Shown here piece after piece: positions 35,285 through 43,720 of a stretch of DNA of 64,000 nucleotides. The stretch's first letter is position 1. Every line of letters starts with the position of its first letter. Both the position numbers and the translations under genes were made by a program. The stretch is from positions 40,623 to 104,622 of the forward strand of contig JBCAXJ010000010.1 of NCBI GenBank assembly GCA_038534135.1, read 5' to 3'. A model generated the notes under the pieces. The model was not told the origin of the DNA, did no database searches, and was given only the letters and a program-made list of their open reading frames with translations. This stretch comes from Thermohalobaculum sp038534135 (GTDB taxonomy: Bacteria > Pseudomonadota > Alphaproteobacteria > Rhodobacterales > Rhodobacteraceae).

Positions 35285-35758
35285 TCACATCTCTTGCCGC
35301 ATGACGTCCAGGATCAGCACGTCGGCGTGATCGTGTCCAAGATGCTTCCGGGCGGCGCCAGTCAGATTGCGACGAAGTTCTTCGATGATTCGGTCGTCCG
35401 TGAAGTTGGTCAGGAAAGCGCCGGTGTAAGACATCTGGAAGAGTTCTCGCAGAAACGCATCGCGCAAACGCGGCTCCATTTCATGAACCTTGTCGATCTG
35501 ACCGGCGGGCACATCCACGCCAAGTTCGAACATCATAAGCGCACGGGTTTCGCCTTCCTCTACGACCGGTACGATTGTTTGGCGCCCGATCTTGACAAAG
35601 GACCGCGGAGCGGCAGCAAGTTCGGCCTCCTTTTCCGCCTCGGCCGCTGCAGCCGCGGCCTCGCTATCTGTTTGTTCTGCCGGTTTCAGAAACACGCCAG
35701 CGGTCATCCCGCCTGTGATGCCGAGGACTATCAGTATGATCGGGAGGATTTTTTTCAT
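35285..35758 (-). CDS. fliL: Flagellar basal-body-associated FliL-like protein
   Basis: A 157-residue single-pass membrane protein: helix at residues 4-25 (ILPIILIVLGITGGMTAGVFL), an Ala/Glu-rich linker (about 30-50), then a periplasmic domain with ALMMFELGVDVPAG and RLRDAFLRELFQMSYTGAFL, as in FliL proteins that bind the stator. The length is close to the family. It is the last gene of a minus-strand flagellar operon, 8 nt after flgH. Confidence 0.85.
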   Translation of the reverse strand: MKKILPIILIVLGITGGMTAGVFLKPAEQTDSEAAAAAAEAEKEAELAAAPRSFVKIGRQTIVPVVEEGETRALMMFELGVDVPAGQIDKVHEMEPRLRDAFLRELFQMSYTGAFLTNFTDDRIIEELRRNLTGAARKHLGHDHADVLILDVMRQEM

Positions 35759-35766
35759 AACTGACC

Positions 35767-36510
35767 TCAGAACGGAGAAATCAGATCGACGACTTGTTGG
35801 CCGAGCCGGGGTTGCTGCAGGTCGGTCACCTGCCCGCGTCCGCCGTAAGCAATCCGCGCGTCGGCAATCTTGTCATACGTTATTACGTTCTGACGCGAGA
35901 TATCCTCGGGTCGCACAATCCCGGCGATCTGAAGGTCGCGCAGCTCGAAGTTGACTCGGACTTCCTGGCTGCCACGGATTACGAGATGACCGTTCGGAAG
36001 GACGGTTACAACGGTTGCAGCAAGGCGCAGGTTGACTTCTTCCTCTCGACTGATTTGACCTGCGCCCGACGAAGACTGCGTGCCACTTGCACTCACAGCG
36101 GGGTCTAGCGTGTTGCTTCCGCTCAACACCGAGTCGGCGATGTTTGTGAGCCCGAATGCCGCCGTGACCGAGACGTCGTCTGAACCACTGCGGTCGCGGG
36201 TCGTTGAGTTAGAGAACTCGGCGGTATCTTCGATCGCAATCGTGACCGTCAGAATGTCACCGACGGATTTTGCGCGCCTGTCACCAAACAACGACTTTGG
36301 GCCAGAGCGCCAGAGCGATCCGGTAATGCGCGTGTCCGTCTGCTCGGGCAGCTGCGGGCGCAACGCCATTCGCGCCGGAACGGGTGGGTCGATCGTGGGT
36401 TTCGCGGCGCCCGGTGCACTGATCGGCGGAGGCCGCCCGATCGAGTCGAGTTGGCCATTGCAACCTGCCAGGAACAGGACGCAACAAAGGCCAATCCATC
36501 TGAAAATCAT
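35767..36510 (-). CDS. flgH: Flagellar L-ring protein FlgH
   Basis: Outer-membrane lipoprotein forming the L-ring around the flagellar rod. The lipobox LAGC ends the signal at about residue 17; diagnostic segments are GSLWRSGPKSLFGDRRAKSVGDILTVTI (in parts, GSLW and VGDILTV) and GHLVIRGSQEVRVNFE with the C-terminal GRGQVTDLQQPRLGQQVVDLISPF. 247 residues is normal. Its start overlaps the flgA stop by 4 nt. Confidence 0.94.
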   Translation of the reverse strand: MIFRWIGLCCVLFLAGCNGQLDSIGRPPPISAPGAAKPTIDPPVPARMALRPQLPEQTDTRITGSLWRSGPKSLFGDRRAKSVGDILTVTIAIEDTAEFSNSTTRDRSGSDDVSVTAAFGLTNIADSVLSGSNTLDPAVSASGTQSSSGAGQISREEEVNLRLAATVVTVLPNGHLVIRGSQEVRVNFELRDLQIAGIVRPEDISRQNVITYDKIADARIAYGGRGQVTDLQQPRLGQQVVDLISPF

Positions 36511-36929
36511 CTGTAAACCTCGGCACGGTTGGGACCAGTGATCATCGCCTTAACCGAGATGCGGGTGTTCAAGTTCATCACCGTTACCTCGTCGCCGACG
36601 CCTCCCGCGCTCAGCGCACGCCCTTCGGTTCGAATGGCGAGCGACCCGAATTTGTAGGAGAGAGTCACAGTGTCATTTCGCTTGATAACGGTAACCGGGC
36701 CCAGATCTTCGGGACGCACAGCACGACCTGCATAGATCGCCCGGCGTGTCTCACGTCCGACTATTCCGTTCGGAATGCCCGACCCGTTCTCTCCAACGAC
36801 CCTGACATCATCCGGCTGAACGACAACCCCGACTCTGAGCGTTCGGCTGGCAACCACATCAGCGGATGCGTAAGCTGACGTCAGGAGGCCAACCAGGCAA
36901 GCAGCCAGTGCCCGTGATTGAATTCGCAT
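36507..36929 (-). CDS. flgA: Flagellar P-ring assembly chaperone FlgA
   Basis: Periplasmic chaperone for P-ring protein FlgI. The 140 residues comprise a signal peptide (1-23, AYASADV) and a SAF-like domain (IYAGRAVRPEDLGPVTVIKRNDTV, then GDEVTVMNLNTRISVKAMI). It is shorter than the E. coli protein but typical of alphaproteobacteria. Its ATG shares one base with the flgG stop (TAATG). No flgI is present in the window. Confidence 0.9.
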   Translation of the reverse strand: MRIQSRALAACLVGLLTSAYASADVVASRTLRVGVVVQPDDVRVVGENGSGIPNGIVGRETRRAIYAGRAVRPEDLGPVTVIKRNDTVTLSYKFGSLAIRTEGRALSAGGVGDEVTVMNLNTRISVKAMITGPNRAEVYR

Positions 36930-37714
36930 TAGCGGATCCTCGTCGTTGTCGACAGCATCTCGTCAGCGGCGCTCAGGATCTTCGAGTTCAGTTCATAACC
37001 GCGCTGCGCCTCGATCAACTCCGTGATCTCGGCCACCACGTCGACCGAGCTTTCCTCGAGATATCCCTGCCTGATTGTACCGCGTCCGTCTTGGCCCGGG
37101 TCGCCGACATTCGGTGGTCCCGAAGCTGCGGTTTCGAGAAACAGGTTATCTCCAATCGCCTGTAACCCCTTGTCATTGATAAAGGTCGCCAGTTGGATCT
37201 CGCCAATCTGCTGGGTGTCAACCTCGCCTTCGAACGCAGCAAAGACACCGCCCTCTCGATTGATCTCAACACTCTTGGCGTCCACCGGCACGGTTATGCC
37301 TGCTAGTAAGCGGTAGCCGTCGGACGTCACAACCTCGCCTTCGCCGGTCAGCTTGAGTGATCCGTCTCGGGTGTAAGCCGTATCGCCGGAGGGCAGTTCG
37401 ATTTCGATGTATCCGTCGCCTTCGAGAGCTAAATCGAGTTCGCCGCCGGTCTGGCGCGTCGAACCCTGACGCACCTCCATGGAAACGGCCGATGGACGCA
37501 CGCCAAGCCCAAGCTGTACCCCTGCCGGGAGGATCTCACCTGTTCCGGCCGTCACGGTGCCCGGTGTTCTGATCTGTTGGTAATGCAGATCCGCGAACTC
37601 GGCGCGCCGCGCATTGAAACCAGTGGTCGACATGTTGGCGATGTTCTGGGCGGTCACATCCACCCGAAGCTGCTGCGCGGCCATACCGGTCGCTGCGATC
37701 TTTAAAGCTTGCAT
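36929..37714 (-). CDS. flgG: Flagellar distal rod protein FlgG
   Basis: 261-residue rod subunit. The N-terminal flagellar rod signature is ALKIAATGMAAQQLRVDVTAQNIANMSTTGF; the middle has GDGYIEIELPSGDTAYTRDGSL and GYRLLAGI; the C-terminal helix is VVAEITELIEAQRGYELNSKIL, matching FlgG rather than FlgF. It lies between flgF (25 nt upstream) and flgA. Confidence 0.95.
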   Translation of the reverse strand: MQALKIAATGMAAQQLRVDVTAQNIANMSTTGFNARRAEFADLHYQQIRTPGTVTAGTGEILPAGVQLGLGVRPSAVSMEVRQGSTRQTGGELDLALEGDGYIEIELPSGDTAYTRDGSLKLTGEGEVVTSDGYRLLAGITVPVDAKSVEINREGGVFAAFEGEVDTQQIGEIQLATFINDKGLQAIGDNLFLETAASGPPNVGDPGQDGRGTIRQGYLEESSVDVVAEITELIEAQRGYELNSKILSAADEMLSTTTRIR

Positions 37715-37739
37715 TCTACACCTCTAAGGTCACGCTTAC

Positions 37740-38462
37740 TTAGACGTTCTCTCCCAACGTCTGGATTGACTGGCGAACGCGTTCATCTTCGTCTTCGATA
37801 ACGGACTGAGCCAATTCATATGCCCGCGTGACTTCGATCATGCGGGCAATTTCGTGTATGGCGTCCACATTCGATGACTCGAGTGCGCCCTGGCGAACCT
37901 TCGGGTCCACGACTGGCTGGAAATTATCGTCGCGGACTTGAAAGGCTGTATTGCCGAAACGTGTCATGTTCACTTGGTCGGCATCGACGATCGCGAGCTG
38001 TGCCAGAACATCATCACCGGCGGAGATCGTCCCATCATCCGCTACCGCAATGTCTTTCGCTTCAATCGGTATCGGAATCTGCGCGCCACCAACGTCCAAG
38101 ACGGGTGCCCCGGCCGCAGTTGTCAGAAGACCATCCTGCGAGATCTGGAAGCTTCCGGCACGGGTCAGGATCGGTCCCTCCTCATCCTCAAGCAGGAAGA
38201 AGCCCGGGCCCTCGATTGCGAAGTCGAAGGTACCGTTGGTTTCAGAGACCGCACCGGGTCGATCCAGAATATGGCGCGCACCTGAGTCTGCCATGGAAAC
38301 GCTGTTCTCGTTGGCTGCAGCAAGAACAAATTCCGTGAAAGACACGCCTTCGCGCCGAAAACCTGTCGTGTCGAGGTTTGCGATGTTGTTCGCAATGACA
38401 TCCATCTCGAACTTCAGTCCGATCTGACGGTTCAACGCAAGATAGTGTAAGGCGTTATCCAT
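37740..38462 (-). CDS. flgF: Flagellar basal-body rod protein FlgF
   Basis: Proximal rod subunit of 240 residues. The N-terminal helix LNRQIGLKFEMDVIANNIANLDTTGFRREG and C-terminal LESSNVDAIHEIARMIEVTRAYE mark the family, with EGPGFFLLEDEEGPILTRAGSF in the middle domain. It overlaps the preceding large gene by 8 nt, so expression is coupled to it. Confidence 0.94.
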   Translation of the reverse strand: MDNALHYLALNRQIGLKFEMDVIANNIANLDTTGFRREGVSFTEFVLAAANENSVSMADSGARHILDRPGAVSETNGTFDFAIEGPGFFLLEDEEGPILTRAGSFQISQDGLLTTAAGAPVLDVGGAQIPIPIEAKDIAVADDGTISAGDDVLAQLAIVDADQVNMTRFGNTAFQVRDDNFQPVVDPKVRQGALESSNVDAIHEIARMIEVTRAYELAQSVIEDEDERVRQSIQTLGENV

Positions 38463-40740
38463 CGTTCAGAACCTCCCTTATGGCCCGTTCACCTGCTTCG
38501 AGATCCTGCAGATATTGTTCTACTCCTCCATCGCTGAGCATGTCGGATCCTGCTGAAGAACCATTGAGCCGGAAGAGATCGTCCAATGTGTCGAGTTCCG
38601 ATGCATCACCTTGCTCGAGGATGCCGCGCACCGCATCAGGGACAACCCCTTCCTCTGCGTCCAGGGCCAAGAAAGCCGTCTGAACCGCGACTTGCTGCTC
38701 TGCCTGGTCGCCAAGCAGCTGAAGTGCGGTATCAAGCGCGTCCTCGGTTCGTTCAGTCTGCCGTTCCGCTGCCAGCTTTGCGGTTACGATATCAGCCCGT
38801 ACCTCGGGATCGCGGATTTCACCCTCCAACGCGGCCGAGAGCATGCCGGCGGCGCGCTCCGCATCTCCAAGGTCCAGGAAGGCGCGACCAAGCAGCCCGC
38901 GTTGCAGGGAACTGATCGGAGCTTCGGATAGAACAACGACTGCTTCGCGCGGATCATCGGCCTCGAGAAAAGCGTCAGCGAGCGCCAATGCGACTTGCTC
39001 CTCGGTCAGATCACCATCCCTCAAAAGGGTCTGAGCCATTGCCGGCAACCCGACCTCCGCAAGGGACTTGACGAGCGCGCGGCGAAGAGGCGCCTGATCC
39101 AGATGGCCGTTCAGCGTCGCAGGATCCTCAAGGTATGCTATTGCAAGGGGTGTCGTCTCGTCTTCTTCGTCACCGGATGAAACGAGTTCGCTGAGAAGCT
39201 CCGCGTGCTTGGCTGGATCCAGAAGTCCTATTTCGGTTGCGTCGGACAAGAACGAGATCGTTTTTGACAGGCTGGCGTTTCGACTGAAAAGGCGCGCCTC
39301 GAGATCAAATGCCTTCGCGCCGAGAGGCGTGCCAATTTCTTTCCGGGCGAGTTCACCCAGATCCGCAATCAATCGGTCCAGATCGTTTTCAGCATCCGGA
39401 TTGTTCAAAGCGCCTTCGGCCCGCATCATAAGTGCGGTCAAGGCGGTCTCAGCGTCACCGTTGGTCGCCAGTTCCAGATGCATGCGCGCGCGCTCTGGGT
39501 CGTCCCGCCAAGCCGACAAAGCGTGGGACAAAAGATGCGTTTGCCCGAGCGTGCCGAACGACAATCCCTTGGCAGACCTGAGCGCCATGGCTTCCATGCG
39601 CCGCGCGGTATCCCACTGCCCCACATCAGCAGCGGCGAGCCCCAGGCGCGCCGAAATCATCTGTCGGGGAAACGATGGAAACTCTTCGAGTGAATTGCCA
39701 CCGGAAAGTTCGCTCCGAATTGCCGATGCGGACTCGTCTGCAAGCGCTTGGGACAAAGCACGCCAAAGTGCTTGGGAGCCAAGGCAATCCGGCGTCAACA
39801 CGGCGCTGCCAGCGGGTGCAGGTTGCCCGTCCAGCAGACCGGATGCATCGGTCAGAAACTGCCCAAGCGGATGCTCCGGCGCATACTCCGCAATGACAGT
39901 CTTTGCCTCGAGCGTGAACCCCACCGAGATGTAGGACTTCGCCAGGTCGATCGCCGTTTCAGGATCGCCAGCATCGAACTCGCCGACGAGCGATCGGCGC
40001 TTCTCGGCAACGGCATTGATGAACTCGGTGGATGAGGGGTAATCCGGCAGCAACAGGCGTTCGCGCGCAAAACACTGCTCTAGCGCACGCGGTGTTACGC
40101 TAGGCTCTGCGTCCGCAAGTTCGACAGTTGAGATCTCTTCAGGACTTATAGTTCCTGCGGGGACAGGATTGCCAACTGTGCCAGCGCTTCCAACACCGTC
40201 AGCTTCAGAAACAGTGCTCGACGAAGGTTCAATCTCGGCCTCAGGGCGCGTGGCGACTTCACTGGGCTCTATCGCGGGAGCTGGTTCGACTGCCTCAGCG
40301 GCCGCTGCTTCTGGCATGTCGTCAACGCCGACAGGACGGTCATCAACTGCTTCGTCTTGCTCCACTGGCGCCGTGACCTGCGCGGCTTCGTCTCCTGGCA
40401 ATGGTTGCAGATCGACCAGCCCGGCTTCCGCCGCGCGGATGAGTTGTTGCATGATTTTCTGACGAGCCTGATCGGCGTCCAGGGTGCGGTCGCCCCCCGC
40501 CGAAGTATTTTCTCCGTTTGCTGAATCGGAGGCCGCTGAGGTGGCGCCGGAGTCATTCAGGACCTTCCGGGGTGGTTCAGGTGCTGCAATCGGTGCACGT
40601 GCGAGGGCCGCACCAGATGCCAAGAGCACTGCGCTCGCAACCAGCGCGCCAGCCAGAAGTTCGGCCCACCGAGCCCGAAGCAACGACGCGCGCGTCTCCT
40701 GAACCAAAGCCCTCTTGCCCACCTGTGAGGATCGCAACAT
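38455..40740 (-). CDS. Large uncharacterised flagellar-operon protein (761 aa)
   Basis: Lies between motA and flgF with overlaps on both sides (1 nt and 8 nt), so it belongs to the flagellar operon. ATG 40740 is used (a TTG one codon earlier is possible). Residues about 24-48 form one hydrophobic helix (LLAGALVASAVLLASGAALA); an acidic Pro/Glu/Ala-rich stretch follows to about 220. The rest, to 761, is helical with tandem-repeat character suggestive of TPR/SEL1-like units (for example LGRAFLDLGDAERAAGML and AIDLAKSYISVGFTLEA). A periplasmic scaffold for motor or stator assembly is possible. I believe similar genes occur at this place in other Rhodobacterales; function unknown to me. Confidence 0.8.
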   Translation of the reverse strand: MLRSSQVGKRALVQETRASLLRARWAELLAGALVASAVLLASGAALARAPIAAPEPPRKVLNDSGATSAASDSANGENTSAGGDRTLDADQARQKIMQQLIRAAEAGLVDLQPLPGDEAAQVTAPVEQDEAVDDRPVGVDDMPEAAAAEAVEPAPAIEPSEVATRPEAEIEPSSSTVSEADGVGSAGTVGNPVPAGTISPEEISTVELADAEPSVTPRALEQCFARERLLLPDYPSSTEFINAVAEKRRSLVGEFDAGDPETAIDLAKSYISVGFTLEAKTVIAEYAPEHPLGQFLTDASGLLDGQPAPAGSAVLTPDCLGSQALWRALSQALADESASAIRSELSGGNSLEEFPSFPRQMISARLGLAAADVGQWDTARRMEAMALRSAKGLSFGTLGQTHLLSHALSAWRDDPERARMHLELATNGDAETALTALMMRAEGALNNPDAENDLDRLIADLGELARKEIGTPLGAKAFDLEARLFSRNASLSKTISFLSDATEIGLLDPAKHAELLSELVSSGDEEDETTPLAIAYLEDPATLNGHLDQAPLRRALVKSLAEVGLPAMAQTLLRDGDLTEEQVALALADAFLEADDPREAVVVLSEAPISSLQRGLLGRAFLDLGDAERAAGMLSAALEGEIRDPEVRADIVTAKLAAERQTERTEDALDTALQLLGDQAEQQVAVQTAFLALDAEEGVVPDAVRGILEQGDASELDTLDDLFRLNGSSAGSDMLSDGGVEQYLQDLEAGERAIREVLNDG

Positions 40741-41606
40741 CAAGCGGCGTCCTTCAGAGCCTTGAGCGCATCGTCCATTTCATTAAAGGACGGACGCATC
40801 CCGGAATCGACGTTCTGACGCGCCACTTCGATGCAAATCTGCGGCGAGTGTTTGTGCAGGCTCGCCACAAGAATATCGCGGATCAGTTCATAGAACTTGT
40901 GATCAGACTCGGCGATTTCCTTCATCTTGTTGGAGAGCGGGCCAGTGATCCCATAAGCGAGAAACACGCCCAGGAAGGTTCCAACAAGCGCGCCACCGAT
41001 CAACCGACCAAGAACCTCGGGGGGTTGGTCGATCGACCCCATGGTCTTGATCACCCCAAGCACGGCGGCGACAATGCCGAGTGCTGGAAGCCCGTCCGCC
41101 ACGGTCTGGATCGCATGACTACCGTGCAGCGCGTGATGCAGGCGCCCCTCGAGCTGCTTCTCAAGCACATCTTCGAGTTGGTGCGGGTCGTCATAGTTCA
41201 TCATGCTCATGCGAATGCTGTCGCAGATCATGTTGACCGCACCCTTGTCAGCGAGGATTTTCGGATAGGCTTGGAAAATCGGTGAGCTTCCGGGGTCTTC
41301 GACATGCGTCTCGATCGCCACCGGGTCTTTTCGCGCGATCTTTATCAGGGAGAACAGCAGGCAAAGCAGGTCCTGATAGTCCTGCTTCTTCCACTTCGCA
41401 CCCTTGAACGCACCGCCGACATCCTTGAGCGTGTGTTTGATCACGCCGCCAGAGTTGGCAACGATGAATGCGCCCGTGGCCGCACCGCCAATCATCATCA
41501 TCTCGAAGGGCAATGCCTTGATGATGATGCCCATCTTGCCGCCAGCAAGCAGATAGCCACCGAAGACCATGACCATCACGACAACGATACCGATAATCAC
41601 GCCCAT
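40740..41606 (-). CDS. motA: Flagellar motor stator protein MotA
   Basis: Proton-channel stator subunit that applies torque to FliG. From ATG 41606 it is 288 residues with four helices (residues 2-20, 33-50, about 170-190, 200-220), the cytoplasmic loop with charged residues (GRLHHALHGSHAIQTVADGLPALGIVAAVLGVI, a MotA hallmark) and GTFLGVFLAYGITGPLSNKM. It is first in the operon with the 761-aa protein, flgF, flgG, flgA, flgH and fliL. motB is not adjacent. Confidence 0.95.
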   Translation of the reverse strand: MGVIIGIVVVMVMVFGGYLLAGGKMGIIIKALPFEMMMIGGAATGAFIVANSGGVIKHTLKDVGGAFKGAKWKKQDYQDLLCLLFSLIKIARKDPVAIETHVEDPGSSPIFQAYPKILADKGAVNMICDSIRMSMMNYDDPHQLEDVLEKQLEGRLHHALHGSHAIQTVADGLPALGIVAAVLGVIKTMGSIDQPPEVLGRLIGGALVGTFLGVFLAYGITGPLSNKMKEIAESDHKFYELIRDILVASLHKHSPQICIEVARQNVDSGMRPSFNEMDDALKALKDAA

Positions 41607-41653
41607 ACGTACTGACGCTCCTGGTCTGCTTCTCAGCCGGTTACGCGACCTTG

Positions 41654-41670
41654 AATGATGCAGAATCATT
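41654..41670. promoter_or_regulatory. Inverted repeat AATGAT-N5-ATCATT upstream of motA
   Basis: A perfect 6-bp inverted repeat with 5-nt spacer, 48-64 nt upstream of the motA start in the 145-nt region shared with the divergent DMT transporter gene. A dimeric regulator site or 5'-UTR hairpin is possible. Confidence 0.3.
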
Positions 41671-41751
41671 TAGGAGTCGTGAAATGGCGCGAAGGATCCG
41701 CCGTTGCGCTGCGATGAATGTGCACGATAAGCTGGCAAAACACTGGGGAGC

Positions 41752-42690
41752 ATGCGCCGACGCACCCCGACGAATAAGCCGAGTGACGCCCCGAACATGC
41801 CGCGCAAGGATCGCATTGATGCCCTCGGGGCCACGGCCCTGACTACTTTCTCATTCCTGATGGGCATCAATCAGGTCATGATCAAACTGGTCAACGCGGG
41901 CATGGCGCCGGTGTTCCAAGCGGGTGCGCGATCGGCGTGCGCAGTGCTGTTGGTGTTTGCGATCGCACTCATTGCTCGAAAGCGACTTTCCGTCACGGAC
42001 GGCTCGTTCTGGCCAGGAATTCTGTGCGGGCTGCTGTTTTCCTTCGAATTCCTGCTGCTTTTCGAAGGACTGGAATACACGGCCGTCAGCCGGGCATCGG
42101 TCATCTTCTATACGATGCCTGTCTGGGTCGCGGTTGCCGCGCACTTCCTGATCCCGGGGGAACATTTGACGCCCAGACGCGCGCTCGGGCTGGCGCTGGC
42201 CGTGGTCGGCGTGGCCGTCGCCCTTCTGGACGAACCGCCTGCCTTTGCGCCCGATGCCCTGACCGGAGATATCATGTGCCTCGCAGGCTCGGTCTGTTGG
42301 GCGGGGATCGCGCTGACGGCGCGGTTGACCCGGCTGAGCCGGTCCGAGCCCGAGATGCAGCTCATCTATCAACTCGCGGTCTCCGGTCCGGTGCTGCTTT
42401 TTCTGGCACCATGGTTCGGCCCGGTGCTGCGCGAGATGACCGAAACCATCCTTTGGATCTTCGCGTTCCAGGTCGTCGTCGTCGTCTCAATCGGATTTCT
42501 GGTCTGGTTCATGGTGCTGCGCGTCTATCCGGCCTCGGACATGACCGCCTTCAGCTTCCTCGCACCGCTTTTCGGCGTGCTCGCCAGCTGGGTCATCCTC
42601 GACGAGCCCTTCTCATGGTCCGTCGTCGCAGCACTCGTCATGGTCGGAACGGGAATCGCAATGGTCAGTTGGCGTCCTAAACCGGGTTAG
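41752..42690 (+). CDS. DMT superfamily (EamA) transporter
   Basis: A 312-residue exporter-type protein with ten predicted helices arranged as two EamA repeats (about 25-155 and 165-305); the second repeat includes LVWFMVLRVYPASDMTAFSFLAPLFGVLASWVILDEP, the usual EamA pattern. The start is uncertain: ATG 41752 or ATG 41797, neither with a good ribosome site. It is divergent from the flagellar operon and 89 nt ahead of the Lin0512 pair, so it may move a metabolite linked to them. Confidence 0.85.
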   Translation: MRRRTPTNKPSDAPNMPRKDRIDALGATALTTFSFLMGINQVMIKLVNAGMAPVFQAGARSACAVLLVFAIALIARKRLSVTDGSFWPGILCGLLFSFEFLLLFEGLEYTAVSRASVIFYTMPVWVAVAAHFLIPGEHLTPRRALGLALAVVGVAVALLDEPPAFAPDALTGDIMCLAGSVCWAGIALTARLTRLSRSEPEMQLIYQLAVSGPVLLFLAPWFGPVLREMTETILWIFAFQVVVVVSIGFLVWFMVLRVYPASDMTAFSFLAPLFGVLASWVILDEPFSWSVVAALVMVGTGIAMVSWRPKPG

Positions 42691-42779
42691 CGGCGACGTT
42701 TGCAGCCTCGGATCACGCACCCCTTTCCCTTTCCGAACAGATGCTCCAAAACCTCCGCGGAGATCAGGGGAGGTCGTCA

Positions 42780-43133
42780 ATGGCACTGAAACGCATGGTG
42801 GTCGAGCTCGGAATGGGCGTCGACCTACAGGGCGAGGACTACACAAAGGCCGCCTGCCGCGCCGTCCACAACGCGCTGCGTCAGAACTCGCTGACCGTGG
42901 CGCCGGCCTTCGGATGCGCGCGCGAGGACATGGTCCTGACCGTGATCATCGGTGTGGCGCAGCCCGACAAGGTCGATACCGACGCCGTCTCGCGCGAACT
43001 CCCGTACGGCAAGCGCACGATCCAGGTGGTCGAGGGCGGCATGGACACGCCAAAGGATGACGGCCCCTATCGCACGATCATGGCCAATGCTGCCGTGCTC
43101 GTAGACCTCGAACTCCCGGAGGGTACGCAATGA
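42780..43133 (+). CDS. Lin0512 family protein (first of pair)
   Basis: A 117-residue protein from ATG 42780 (GGGGAGG upstream). The N-terminus ALKRMVVELGMGVDLQGEDYTKAACRAVHNAL matches the Lin0512 family, compact proteins proposed to form ring-shaped assemblies; the C-terminal part has LPYGKRTIQVVEGGMDTP. It overlaps a paralogue downstream by 4 nt. The two share the (M/E)xxGxDLxGxDYTKAA pattern and LPYGK, so they likely arose by duplication and form a hetero-oligomer. The chemistry is unknown. Confidence 0.85.
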   Translation: MALKRMVVELGMGVDLQGEDYTKAACRAVHNALRQNSLTVAPAFGCAREDMVLTVIIGVAQPDKVDTDAVSRELPYGKRTIQVVEGGMDTPKDDGPYRTIMANAAVLVDLELPEGTQ

Positions 43134-43474
43134 GCGAGATGAAGCGCATCATTCTCGAAATGGGCACCGGCAACGACCTGCATGGCGGTGACTACACCAA
43201 GGCCGCGAAGCGCGCGGTCCAGGACGCGCTGCACCATTCGTCGCTGCCGATGTTCAAGAGCTTGAATCTCGATCCGAACAGCATGGAGATCGAGCTCCGC
43301 CTCGCAGCGCAGGAACCGGCCAAGATCGACCTTGATGCGGTGGCAGTCACCCTGCCCTACGGCAAGGTAACGCCAGTGGCCGTGAAAGGCGGACTGAACC
43401 TGCCTGATGGAGACGAAGGCGCAGAAAGCGTCATCGTCAATGCCGGGATCATCGTGCGCCTTCCGCTCGGATAG
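43130..43474 (+). CDS. Lin0512 family protein (second of pair)
   Basis: 114 residues, paralogous to the preceding gene (EMGTGNDLHGGDYTKAAKRAVQDALHHSS, then LPYGKVTPVAVKGGL). It begins within the stop codon of its partner (ATGA). About 246 nt without a gene separate it from otnK; that gap contains no convincing terminator. Its link to the tetronate genes downstream is by position only. Confidence 0.85.
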   Translation: MSEMKRIILEMGTGNDLHGGDYTKAAKRAVQDALHHSSLPMFKSLNLDPNSMEIELRLAAQEPAKIDLDAVAVTLPYGKVTPVAVKGGLNLPDGDEGAESVIVNAGIIVRLPLG

Positions 43475-43720
43475 CAAATCTGTCAGAGCGTCAGCGCACT
43501 ACTGCCAGCCGTATCCCGCACGCCTTGCTGACCTAGTCGGCGTACTGTCCGGCCGCGAGGACACTTGCCGCAAAGCTCCAGATTTGCCATTCGGTCTGCA
43601 TTTGTTAACCATAGCTGACGACGACGTGTTCGGGGGCGCCGACACCCAAAATCCATTTCGACTTGAGGTTGATGGCCCCACCCCCGTCACACCGGCACCC
43701 GGACCACCCAAGGGGACCTT

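Noticed and set aside
43475..43586. Inverted repeat CAAATCTG ... CAGATTTG downstream of the Lin0512 pair
   Set aside because: Only 8 bp with about 96 nt between the arms; likely chance.
43605..43612. TTAACCAT, a CtrA half-site, upstream of otnK
   Set aside because: A single 8-mer half-site is frequent by chance and no second half is present.
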